From contig NZ_CP114871.1 of the NCBI RefSeq assembly GCF_027474405.1, forward strand, positions 1,807,001-1,871,000: 64,000 nt of DNA. Reading direction: 5' to 3'. The position numbers and the translations under genes are program-made. Position 1 is the first letter of the stretch; each line of letters begins with the position of its first letter. The notes under the pieces were generated by a model. The model saw only the letters and a program-made list of their open reading frames with translations. It ran no database searches and was not told the origin of the DNA. Below are positions 32,846-40,385 of this stretch, one piece after another. This DNA comes from Caulobacter sp. NIBR2454. Lineage in GTDB: Bacteria > Pseudomonadota > Alphaproteobacteria > Caulobacterales > Caulobacteraceae.

Positions 32846-33610
32846 ATGCAAGGGATTCTGACGGGCGGCGTGGCTGTCGTGACAGGGGCTTCGAGCGGGC
32901 TGGGGCGGCGGTTCGCCCATGTCCTGGCGGATGCGGGCGCGGCTGTGGCGCTTCTGGCCCGCCGGACCGACCTGCTCGACGCCGAGGCTGACGCGATCAT
33001 CGGTCGCGGCGGCCGGGCGGTCGCCTTGCCCCTGGATGTGACCGACGCCGCGGCCATCGGGCCAGCGCTGGATGCGGTGCAGGAGCGCCTGGGGCCGATC
33101 TCGATCATGATCAACAACGCCGGCGTAGGCGGGGAGGGGCGCTCGCTAGACATCACGCCCGACGAATTCGACGCGGCCTTCGCCGTGAATGTGCGGGGCC
33201 TGTTCTTCGGCGCGCGCGAAGCGGCTAAGCGGATGATCGAGAGCGGTCGGGCCCAGGCGGGCGACGCGCGTATTATCAACATCGCCTCCATCGCCGCCCA
33301 GAAGGTGCTGCCGGGTCTGACGACCTATTGTGGCACCAAGGCCGCCGCCGCGCACATGACCAAGGGGATGGCCCTGGAATGGGCTCGCCACGGGATCGCC
33401 GTGAACGCGATCTGTCCGGGCTATATCGAGACCGAGATCAATTCGGCCTGGTTCCAGAGCGAGGGCGGAAAGAAGCAGATTCAGGGCCTGCCCCGCCGCA
33501 GGCTAGGCCAGGAAAGCGATCTGGACGCGGCGCTGCTGATGCTGGCAGGGCCGGGCGCGCGCGGCATGACTGGCTCGCTGATCACCGTGGACGACGGCCA
33601 GTCGCTGTAG
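32846..33610 (+). CDS. Short-chain dehydrogenase/reductase
   Basis: 254 residues, standard SDR length. Cofactor loop TGASSGLG (residues about 13-20), NNAG at about 91, catalytic Ser in INIASIAA and the YxxxK pair in YCGTKAA, then the NAICPGYIETEI substrate/cofactor segment. Arg-Arg after the second strand suggests NADP preference. It could oxidise a secondary alcohol or reduce a keto compound; the substrate is not known. It stands alone, and a strong hairpin ends the transcript. Confidence 0.9.
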   Translation: MQGILTGGVAVVTGASSGLGRRFAHVLADAGAAVALLARRTDLLDAEADAIIGRGGRAVALPLDVTDAAAIGPALDAVQERLGPISIMINNAGVGGEGRSLDITPDEFDAAFAVNVRGLFFGAREAAKRMIESGRAQAGDARIINIASIAAQKVLPGLTTYCGTKAAAAHMTKGMALEWARHGIAVNAICPGYIETEINSAWFQSEGGKKQIQGLPRRRLGQESDLDAALLMLAGPGARGMTGSLITVDDGQSL

Positions 33611-33613
33611 GAG

Positions 33614-33649
33614 GGACGCCCGCCCGCGCCGGAGCGCAGGCGGGCGTCC
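33614..33649. terminator. Bidirectional hairpin between convergent SDR genes
   Basis: A perfect 11-bp stem GGACGCCCGCC/GGCGGGCGTCC (33614-33624 and 33639-33649) with a 14-base loop that itself can form CGC/GCG. It fills the 42-base space between the stops of the two SDR genes. There is no T tract on either side, so its action as an intrinsic terminator is likely but not certain. Confidence 0.75.
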
Positions 33650-33652
33650 TGA

Positions 33653-34618
33653 TCAGAAGCGTTCCTGAATCAGTTCTTCGCTGAGGGCCCACAGCGCCTT
33701 GGCGTTGTCGGCGTCGACCGCATAGGGGCGCACGCCGCCGCTCATCATGTCCGCTTCGCCGGTCACGATCGCGGCGACATGGCAATCCTCGCAGTAGCGG
33801 CCTCCGATCTCGTCGGCCGAGGCGGTGACCGCGGCCCAGACGGACGTGGCCGCGCCCTGGGGAATGGTCTTGAACTCGAAGGCCGGCGCGCCCTCGGCCC
33901 GGCTGGCGTTGATCTGCTCGACCAGTTGTTCGATGTCGCCGTCGCTCATGTGACGGGACAGCTCGGTCTGGATGCCGCCGGGGTGAACCGCCGCGGCGCG
34001 AACGCCACGATCACGGTGGCGACGGTCGAACTCAACCGCGAACAGGGCGTTGGCCGTCTTGGAGCGGCCATAGGCGCCGAAGGGCGTGTACCCAGTCGTC
34101 TCGAAGTTGGGATCGTCCAGGTTGACGTCCGCGAAGCGGTGGCCGGCTGACGACAGGACGATCACCCGCGAGCCGGCCTTCAGCAGCGATGCGATGCGGT
34201 TGACCAGTACGAAGTGGCCCAGGTGGTTGGTGCCGAACTGGGTTTCGAAGCCGTCGGCCGTGTGGCCGAACGGGGTGGCCATGACCCCGGCGTTGGCGAT
34301 GATAACGTCGAACGGTTTGCCAGCGGCCAGAAGCGCATCGGCGCAGGCGCGCACGGAGGTGAGGTCGGCGAGATCCAGCTGGATCAGCTCAAGCGCGCCG
34401 CCATTGGCCGCGTCGGCTCGCACGACTTTGGTCGCCCGCTCGGCCTTTTCCAGATCGCGGGCTGCGCCGACGACCTGCGCGCCGTGGGCGGCCAAGGCCC
34501 GAGCGGTTTCGACGCCTAGACCGGCTGAAACGCCCGTCACCAGCACGCGCCTACCGCTGAGATCGGCGCCTTTCAGGACGTCGTCGGTCGTGGAGGTGGC
34601 TCCGTAAGATGCGGTCAT
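33653..34618 (-). CDS. Short-chain dehydrogenase (retinol dehydrogenase/WWOX-like)
   Basis: 321 residues. The SDR glycine loop is TGVSAGLG, followed by IIANAGVM, an active-site Ser in VLSSAGHR and a YGRSKTAN YxxxK. The longer C-terminal region and GTNHLGHFVL are typical of the eukaryotic-type retinol dehydrogenase/WWOX branch. ATG 34618 has AAGGAG seven bases upstream. It is divergent from a TetR regulator with a dyad operator between, so the SDR is the probable target of that repressor. Confidence 0.9.
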   Translation of the reverse strand: MTASYGATSTTDDVLKGADLSGRRVLVTGVSAGLGVETARALAAHGAQVVGAARDLEKAERATKVVRADAANGGALELIQLDLADLTSVRACADALLAAGKPFDVIIANAGVMATPFGHTADGFETQFGTNHLGHFVLVNRIASLLKAGSRVIVLSSAGHRFADVNLDDPNFETTGYTPFGAYGRSKTANALFAVEFDRRHRDRGVRAAAVHPGGIQTELSRHMSDGDIEQLVEQINASRAEGAPAFEFKTIPQGAATSVWAAVTASADEIGGRYCEDCHVAAIVTGEADMMSGGVRPYAVDADNAKALWALSEELIQERF

Positions 34619-34696
34619 GACATATCTCCTTGGGAAGTGAATCGTTGTGAGCGCCGCATCCGTTGGTTAGAAACGGAGGTGGTCTCCACTTATATT

Positions 34697-34711
34697 CGGA
34701 GGGCGCCTCCG
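34697..34711. promoter_or_regulatory. Candidate TetR operator in the SDR promoter
   Basis: CGGAGG-GCG-CCTCCG (34697-34711) is a perfect 15-bp dyad. On the minus strand it falls between TTGAAA (34719-34714) and a TATAAG box (34694-34689), 19 bases apart, so bound protein would block the SDR promoter. A second dyad GTGG-TCT-CCAC is beside it (34679-34689), and AAACGGAGG at 34671-34679 repeats the half-site. Seen: the repeats. Inferred: TetR binding. Confidence 0.55.
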
Positions 34712-34728
34712 TTTTTCAAGGAGCGACC

Positions 34729-35307
34729 GTGGACGCGGAGAGAGAAAAAGTGCGGAAGCCGCGGGCGGACAGTCTGCGCAACCGTGTCCACCTGCTGGAA
34801 ATCGCCAAGGCGGCCTTTACTCAGGTTGGCGCGGATGTGCCGCTGGAGGAGATCGCCCGGCGGGCGTCCGTGGGCATCGGGACGCTCTACCGACACTTTC
34901 CGACCCGCGACGCCTTGCTGGCCGCCGTCTACCAGCGGGAGGTTGAGCAACTGGCGCAGTCAGCCGACACGCTTCTGGCTTCGCGGCGCGCGGGCGAGGC
35001 GCTGGAGGCGTGGCTGCACTTGCTCGTGGACTATATGGCCACCAAGCGGGTGATCGTGCCGGCTCTGCAGGCGTCCGTGGGCGAAGGAACGCCAGTTTAC
35101 GCGGCGACCGGCGCGACAATCACCGACGCTATGGGCAGGCTGGTGCAGGCGGCCATCGCGGCGGGTGACATCCGGTCGGACGTCGGGATCGATGACGTCT
35201 ACCGCGCGATGATCGGCGTGAGCTACGGATACGAACAGCCAGGCTGGGAACCGGGCGCCCGCCGCCTGATCAGCATCCTGATGGCGGGTCTCAAGTCGCA
35301 GGCCTAG
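34729..35307 (+). CDS. TetR/AcrR-family transcriptional repressor
   Basis: 192 residues from GTG 34729, selected because AAGGAG lies five bases upstream. The N-terminal helix-turn-helix is clear: [41 protein letters not shown]. The C-terminal ligand/dimerisation region contains [15 protein letters not shown] and [19 protein letters not shown], like the SbtR-type C-terminal family. Divergent from an SDR gene and close to a dyad operator, it most likely represses that SDR and itself in response to an unknown small molecule. Confidence 0.92.
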   Translation: MDAEREKVRKPRADSLRNRVHLLEIAKAAFTQVGADVPLEEIARRASVGIGTLYRHFPTRDALLAAVYQREVEQLAQSADTLLASRRAGEALEAWLHLLVDYMATKRVIVPALQASVGEGTPVYAATGATITDAMGRLVQAAIAAGDIRSDVGIDDVYRAMIGVSYGYEQPGWEPGARRLISILMAGLKSQA

Positions 35308-35374
35308 GCGCAGTTTCCGGCTTGCCTGCCCATACGTCAGCGGTTTCACCATTCGGGAAAGCAGGGAGATCGTC

Positions 35375-36502
35375 ATGGCTCAGGGGCCGCTTTCGGGGCT
35401 GAAGGTGCTGGAGTTCGCGGGCATCGGGCCGGGGCCGTTCTGCGGCATGCTGTTGTCCGATCTCGGGGCTGACGTGGTCCGCATTGATCGCAAAGGATCG
35501 GGGCGATCCTCCCCTGCCGACATTACGGCGCGGGGGCGCCGGTCGATCGCCTTGGATCTGAAGAAGCCGCAGGCGGTCGAGGCCTGCTTGAAGCTGGTCG
35601 AGCGGTCCGAAGCCTTGTTCGAGGGCTTTCGCCCAGGGGTGATGGAGCGATTGGGGCTTGGCCCTGAGGTGGCGCTCGCCCGCAATCCCAAGCTCGTCTA
35701 TGGGCGGATGACCGGCTGGGGCCAGACGGGGCCATATGCGGCGGCGGCTGGCCACGACATGAACTACATCGCCATCAGCGGGGCTCTGCACGCGATCGGG
35801 ACCGAGGATAAGCCGGTGCCGCCTTTGAACCTTGTCGGCGATTTCGGGGGCGGGGCGCTGTACCTCGCATTCGGTCTGCTGGCGGGCGTGATCCATGCGC
35901 GCGAAACGGGGCGGGGGCAGGTGATCGACTGCGCCATGAGCGACGGCGCGGCGTCGCTCATGTCAATGTTCTACGGATTCAAGGCCATGGGCCTGCAGCG
36001 TGAACAGCGCCGGGCCAACATGCTCGACGGTGGGGCTCACTTCTACGACACCTATCAATGCAGCGACGGCAAGTGGGTGTCGATCGGTTCAATAGAACCT
36101 CAATTTTACGCCCTAATGCTTGAAAAGACAGGAATAACTGATCCGCACTTCCAGCAACAGATGAGCCGTGAGGAATGGCCGGCCTTGCGCGAGAAGCTGG
36201 CCGCGGTGATCGCGACCAAGACCCAGGGCGAGTGGACAGCGCTAATGGGGGGCACGGACGTGTGTTTCGCCCCAATCCTTGATCTGGACGAGGCGCCCAG
36301 GCATCCGCACAACGCCGCCCGCCGGACCTTCGTCGAGCTTGGCGGGGTCACTCAACCGGCGCCCGCGCCCCGCTTTTCGGTGACGCCAGGCGCTGTTCAG
36401 GGCCCGCCGCCCAAGATCGGAGCTGATAACGACGCCGCCCTTGGCGACTGGGGCTTCAGCGACGACGAAATCGAGGCCCTGAAGAGCGCCGAGGCGCTTT
36501 AA
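35375..36502 (+). CDS. CoA-transferase family III (alpha-methylacyl-CoA racemase type)
   Basis: 375 residues, the usual length. N-terminal [30 protein letters not shown] and [15 protein letters not shown] are family III hallmarks; [30 protein letters not shown] contains the His/Asp region used by alpha-methylacyl-CoA racemases (GHDxNY) and not the aspartyl nucleophile of formyl-CoA transferases. It likely epimerises 2-methylacyl-CoA so that branched-chain or sterol side-chain acyl groups can be beta-oxidised. AGGGAG lies before the ATG. No degradation partner is adjacent. Confidence 0.9.
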   Translation: MAQGPLSGLKVLEFAGIGPGPFCGMLLSDLGADVVRIDRKGSGRSSPADITARGRRSIALDLKKPQAVEACLKLVERSEALFEGFRPGVMERLGLGPEVALARNPKLVYGRMTGWGQTGPYAAAAGHDMNYIAISGALHAIGTEDKPVPPLNLVGDFGGGALYLAFGLLAGVIHARETGRGQVIDCAMSDGAASLMSMFYGFKAMGLQREQRRANMLDGGAHFYDTYQCSDGKWVSIGSIEPQFYALMLEKTGITDPHFQQQMSREEWPALREKLAAVIATKTQGEWTALMGGTDVCFAPILDLDEAPRHPHNAARRTFVELGGVTQPAPAPRFSVTPGAVQGPPPKIGADNDAALGDWGFSDDEIEALKSAEAL

Positions 36503-36551
36503 GGCCGCCAGCAAGGTTGCGCTGCGGAAGGCGCGCGGGCAGTTTCCGGCC

Positions 36552-37496
36552 ATGCGCGGGCGCAACCTCCTCAACCGATTCCGCGGCCTCGACCCGCTCT
36601 ACTGGACGCGGGAAGTGTTGCTGGTGCTTGGCCGTGCGCTGAGCCGCATGTGGGGGCGCGACGTGATGCTTTACGTCGGCGGGGTGTCGTTCTTCGCCAT
36701 GCTGGCGGTATTTCCGGCCCTGTCGCTGCTGGTGGGCGTCTACACCTTCCTCCTAACGCCGGAAGCGGCGGCCCAGCAGGCCGACAGCTTCGCCTATCTG
36801 CTGCCGCCGGGGGCGCAGGACCTGTTCCGTAGCGAGCTGACGCGCCTGGCCCATGCGCCGGTGGAGGCGACCTCTACCCAAAGCGTGATCGCCCTGATCA
36901 TCGGTGGCTATGCGGCGCACCGCGGGTTCAAGGCCATGCTGGCGGGCCTGGCCTTCATTCATGACGAGGAGGATCCCCGGGGGTTCTTCCGCTTCAATCT
37001 TCTGGCGCTGCTGGTCTTGCTGGCGGCCATCGCGATGATGACCGTTCTGTCGGGCGTGTTTCTAACCTTCCGCGTGGTGGGGGCGACGCTGGACTGGACG
37101 CCGCTGGAGGGCGTGACCTGGATCTATAGCGAATGGACCTGGGTCAGCGTCGGCCTGACCTTTGGCATGAGCATGATCTACCGCTACGCCATGTCGGCCA
37201 ATCGCGTCGGATGGCGCGCGGCGATCACCGGCGGAGCGGCGGCGGCGGCGATGTTCGTGGGCGCATCCTGGGCCAGCGCCTTCTATGTCGATCAGATCGC
37301 GCACCTGGGCGCGATGTACGGCTCGCTGGCGGCGATCATCGTGGCGCTGATCTGGCTCAGCTGGAACGTCAACGCCATCTTCTTCGGCGGGGCCTTGGCG
37401 ACCGAGGTGGAGATCGCTCTGGGAGACGCTCCGCGCCGCCTGCTGCGGCGGCTAGAGACCGAAGAGCTCAAGACGGCTTCACCACCAGAAAGCTGA
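36552..37496 (+). CDS. YihY/BrkB-family inner-membrane protein
   Basis: 314 residues with about six membrane helices. The N-terminal cytoplasmic segment leads to MLYVGGVSFFAMLAVFPALSLLVGVY, then KAMLAGLAFIHDEEDPRGFFRFN, and YGSLAAIIVALIWLSWNVNAIFFGGALATEVE at the end, all conserved in the YihY/BrkB (once called RNase BN) family. The role is not established; some members are linked to envelope or transport functions. The last 29 bases overlap the antisense tusA-like gene. Confidence 0.92.
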   Translation: MRGRNLLNRFRGLDPLYWTREVLLVLGRALSRMWGRDVMLYVGGVSFFAMLAVFPALSLLVGVYTFLLTPEAAAQQADSFAYLLPPGAQDLFRSELTRLAHAPVEATSTQSVIALIIGGYAAHRGFKAMLAGLAFIHDEEDPRGFFRFNLLALLVLLAAIAMMTVLSGVFLTFRVVGATLDWTPLEGVTWIYSEWTWVSVGLTFGMSMIYRYAMSANRVGWRAAITGGAAAAAMFVGASWASAFYVDQIAHLGAMYGSLAAIIVALIWLSWNVNAIFFGGALATEVEIALGDAPRRLLRRLETEELKTASPPES

Positions 37497-37698
37497 GGGC
37501 GCCCGCCGCTTCGCCGGACTCCAGAATCTCGAAACCCGCCTGTTTGGCGAAGTGCGGCACGTCGATCCTGGCCATGGGGTCGTCGGCCAGCAGCCGCACT
37601 CGCGCGCCGTCCGGCGCTTGCTCCAGGGCCTTGCGCAGACGCAAGGTGGGGACTGGGCAATGATGGCCGCGAGCGTCGACCAGAACCTCGTCGCTCAT
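37468..37698 (-). CDS. TusA-family sulfur carrier protein
   Basis: 76 residues from ATG 37698, with GGAG eight bases upstream. The hallmark is ARGHHCPVPTLRLRKAL, the CPxP motif at the start of helix 1 whose cysteine carries persulfide sulfur. The remaining beta-alpha-beta-alpha pattern (VRLLADDPMARIDVPHFAKQAGFEILES) is the SirA/TusA fold. It may relay sulfur to tRNA thiolation or other acceptors; without the TusBCDE partners nearby its route is not known. Its end overlaps the YihY-type gene by 29 bases on the other strand. Confidence 0.92.
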   Translation of the reverse strand: MSDEVLVDARGHHCPVPTLRLRKALEQAPDGARVRLLADDPMARIDVPHFAKQAGFEILESGEAAGALSFLVVKPS

Positions 37699-37716
37699 GA
37701 TCAAGTCTCCGCAACC

Positions 37717-37741
37717 AGAACCTTAGCCGGGCCGCCGCGTT
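37717..37741 (+). promoter_or_regulatory. Candidate EcfG/SigT-type promoter before ku
   Basis: AGAAC (37717-37721), 16 bases, CGTT (37738-37741) fits the alphaproteobacterial general-stress consensus GGAAC-N16/17-CGTT except for the first base. The -10 element ends 32 bases before the ku ATG, so a transcript would have a leader of about 25 bases. A GANTC site overlaps the likely start. Single-mismatch matches occur by chance in a window this size. Confidence 0.4.
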
Positions 37742-37773
37742 GATTCGCTCGGTTCTCGAAGTGAGGTTCGATC

Positions 37774-38634
37774 ATGGCTGCGCGTCCGACCTGGCAGGGG
37801 CACCTGCGCCTGTCGCTGGTGACCTGTCCTGTGGCTCTCTACACCGCAACCGCGGCGGCGGGCGACGTTCACTTCAACCTGCTGCACAAGGACACCCACA
37901 ATCGTATCCGCATGATCCCGACGGACCCTGAACTAGGACCCGTGGAGCGGCGCGATCTGGTGAAGGGCTACCAGTACGAGAAGGATCGCTACATCGTCAT
38001 CACCCAGGACGAGATCGACAGCGTGCGGCTGGAGAGCACCCGCACCATCGACATCGAGCGTTTCGTCGACGAAGACGAAATCGACCGTCTCTATTGGGAC
38101 AGCCCTTATTTCCTGGTGCCGGACGGAAAGCTGGCCATCGACGCCTACAGCGTGATCCGCGACGCCATGAAGAAGACCGGCCGCATCGCCCTAGGGCGGG
38201 TCGTCATGCACACTCGCGAGCGGATCATGGCCATCGAGGCGCGCGACAAGGGCCTGCTCGCCTACACGATCCGCAGCCACGACGAGGTGCGCGACGCCGC
38301 TGACTTCTTTGACGATATCCCGGCGCACAAGGCTGACCCCGGCATGGTGGCGATCGCCGAGAAGATCATCGAGCAGAAGGATGGCGACTTTGATCCGTCG
38401 GAATTTAACGACCGCTATGAGGACGCCCTGCGCAAGCTGATCGCCCAGAAAGAGAAGGGAGCGGGTCGCAAGGTCAAGGTCGAGGAGCCCGACGACACCA
38501 ACGTGGTCGATCTGATGGAGGCGCTGAAGAAGAGCCTCGGGGCCAAGGGCGGAGCGTCCACGGCGAGGAAGCCCGCCGCCAAAAAGGCCGCGCCGAAGAA
38601 GAAGGCCGCGGCGCCCCGCAAGAAGGCGTCCTAG
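37774..38634 (+). CDS. ku: Ku, DNA double-strand-break end-binding protein
   Basis: 286 residues. The bacterial Ku core starts ARPTWQGHLRLSLVTCPVALY and continues with FNLLHKDTHNRIRMI, the MHTRERIMAIEARDKGLL segment and the SEFNDRYEDALRKLI part close to the C terminus. It forms the homodimeric ring that threads onto DNA ends and recruits LigD. The C terminus carries a long Lys/Ala/Pro-rich tail (KKAAPKKKAAAPRKK), as in many bacterial Kus, which aids DNA bridging and translocation. ligD is 1.8 kb downstream on the opposite strand, completing two-component NHEJ. Confidence 0.97.
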   Translation: MAARPTWQGHLRLSLVTCPVALYTATAAAGDVHFNLLHKDTHNRIRMIPTDPELGPVERRDLVKGYQYEKDRYIVITQDEIDSVRLESTRTIDIERFVDEDEIDRLYWDSPYFLVPDGKLAIDAYSVIRDAMKKTGRIALGRVVMHTRERIMAIEARDKGLLAYTIRSHDEVRDAADFFDDIPAHKADPGMVAIAEKIIEQKDGDFDPSEFNDRYEDALRKLIAQKEKGAGRKVKVEEPDDTNVVDLMEALKKSLGAKGGASTARKPAAKKAAPKKKAAAPRKKAS

Positions 38635-38668
38635 TTGCGCGGACCGGGCGCCCGCGTCATGCAAAGGG

Positions 38669-39223
38669 ATGGACGCCGATTCAGACCCGTTTGAGCCGAT
38701 CCTGACCGAGCGTTTGCGGTTGCGTTGTCTAACGCCTGAGGATGCCGCCGGGCTCGCCGCCACCCTGACACCCGAGGTGGTCGAACGCCTGGCCTCCTGG
38801 CCGCCCGTCGTCACGTCCGAGATCGCTGCTGCGCGTATCGCCGAGAACCGCAGGCGCATGCGCGACGACGGCGATCTCATGTCGTTTGGCGTCGAGCGTC
38901 GTTCCGACGGCCTGATCGTGGGCGGTGTCGGCGCACGAGTGAAGGCAGAGACGCCGGATCGTGCGGAGATCGGCTACCACCTGGGAAGCGCGCATCACGG
39001 ACTTGGCTACGGCTTTGAGGCGACCGCCGCGCTTGTGCGGGCAGTATGGTCGCTGACACAGGTGTCGCTGATCGAAGCCTGCGCCCAGCCGGACAACCAC
39101 GCGTCCTTCGCCATCATGCGAAAGCTTGGCATGGAGCCCGCCGGCGAAGTCGCCGTCTTTTCCAGTGGCCGCGACCGATGGGAGGTCTGCCGCAACTACG
39201 CCTTGAGGCGGTCTGCGACGTGA
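38669..39223 (+). CDS. GNAT acetyltransferase (RimJ/RimL type)
   Basis: 184 residues. It opens with ILTERLRLRCLTPEDAAGL, the N terminus typical of ribosomal-protein-alanine (RimJ/RimL) acetyltransferases, and has EIGYHLGSAHHGLGYGFEAT for acetyl-CoA binding (G-x-G-Y-x-E/x-A) and CAQPDNHASFAIMRKLGM for the catalytic helix. Acceptor unknown. Its stop overlaps the chromate transporter start by four bases (GTGA), so both are translated together. It may belong to the ku transcript. Confidence 0.88.
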   Translation: MDADSDPFEPILTERLRLRCLTPEDAAGLAATLTPEVVERLASWPPVVTSEIAAARIAENRRRMRDDGDLMSFGVERRSDGLIVGGVGARVKAETPDRAEIGYHLGSAHHGLGYGFEATAALVRAVWSLTQVSLIEACAQPDNHASFAIMRKLGMEPAGEVAVFSSGRDRWEVCRNYALRRSAT

Positions 39224-40383
39224 ACGTGTCGCTCGCTCGTCCGCGTACCGCGCAACTGACCGCCACATTCCTGTTGTTAGGGCTGACGGCTTTTGGCGGA
39301 CCGATCGCGCACCTGGCATACTTTCGAAGCGCTCTGGTGGCCCGGCGACGGTGGCTGGACGACGCGGAATTGGCCAGGATCATAGCCCTGTGCCAAGTGT
39401 TGCCCGGCCCGACCTCCAGCCAGGTCGCCTACGCCATCGGGTTGCAGCGAGGCGGTGTGATCGGAGGATTGGCGACGTGGTCGGCCTTTACCGCGCCATC
39501 GGCTCTGCTGATGCTGTTGCTGGCCTTCGGTCTTGGGCATCTCGGCCTAGGGGAATTTGGACAGGGCCTGATTCATGGGCTGAAGCTGGCCGCGGTCGCC
39601 ATTGTCGCCCAGGCCGTGCTGGTCATGGCCGATGGGTTAGCGAGGGGTTGGCGAGCGGCTGGTATCGCCCTGATCTGCGCTATCATCACCGGTGTCGCGC
39701 CCTCGGGGCTGTCGCAGCTGGCCGCGCTTGTGGTCGGGGCGTTGGCCGGGGTGATGGCGCTGACCCCGTCCCTGGCGGCTTCCATCGAGCCAGCGCCGAC
39801 GCGAGCGCACCGGCGGCGAGCGGCTTTGAGCGGGCTCGCCATGCTTTTGTTGCTGCTCATCGCCCTGACGCCATTGGGCGGCTTCGCTGGAGCCTTCTAT
39901 CGCTCGGGCGCTCTGGTTTTCGGCGGCGGACACGTCGTGCTGCCGCTCTTGCGAGACGCCATCGTCGTTCCAGGATGGGTGGGCGAGGAGGTGTTCCTGT
40001 CGGGATACGGCGCGGCCCAGGCGATGCCAGGGCCATTGTTCAGCTTCGCGGCCTATCTTGGGGTGTTGTCGTCCGATGGACCAGGCGGCGTCATGGGGGC
40101 GGCTGTCGCCATCCTAGCGATATCGGCGCCAGGCCTGCTCGCGGTGACCGCCGCCCTGCCGTTCTGGAACCAGATCATGGGGGATCGGCGAATTGGCGCG
40201 GCGGTTGCGGGTTTGAACGCCGCCGTGGTGGGCATTTTGGCGACGGCGTTCGCACTGGTGGTGCTGCCGGCGGGGGTGGCGACGCCGGGCGATGGGCTGG
40301 CGGCGCTTGTTGCTATTGGAGCGCTGGTGGCCGGTCGGGCGCCGCCGCTTGTCATCGTGGTTCTGTTGGGGCTTTTGGCGTAA
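39220..40383 (+). CDS. chrA: Chromate-type anion transporter ChrA, long-chain form
   Basis: 387 residues from GTG 39220, with two homologous CHR domains, which is the long-chain ChrA architecture. Domain 1 begins LTAFGGPIAHLAYFR and has CQVLPGPTSSQVAYAIGLQRGG; domain 2 has ALVFGGGHVVLPLLRD and YGAAQAMPGPLFSFAAYLG. There are about ten to twelve membrane helices. The family exports chromate, probably against proton or sulfate gradients; without chrB here the natural role could be another oxyanion. It is coupled to the GNAT gene upstream and converges with ligD, with two bases between the stops. Confidence 0.9.
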   Translation: MNVSLARPRTAQLTATFLLLGLTAFGGPIAHLAYFRSALVARRRWLDDAELARIIALCQVLPGPTSSQVAYAIGLQRGGVIGGLATWSAFTAPSALLMLLLAFGLGHLGLGEFGQGLIHGLKLAAVAIVAQAVLVMADGLARGWRAAGIALICAIITGVAPSGLSQLAALVVGALAGVMALTPSLAASIEPAPTRAHRRRAALSGLAMLLLLLIALTPLGGFAGAFYRSGALVFGGGHVVLPLLRDAIVVPGWVGEEVFLSGYGAAQAMPGPLFSFAAYLGVLSSDGPGGVMGAAVAILAISAPGLLAVTAALPFWNQIMGDRRIGAAVAGLNAAVVGILATAFALVVLPAGVATPGDGLAALVAIGALVAGRAPPLVIVVLLGLLA

Positions 40384-40385
40384 TT

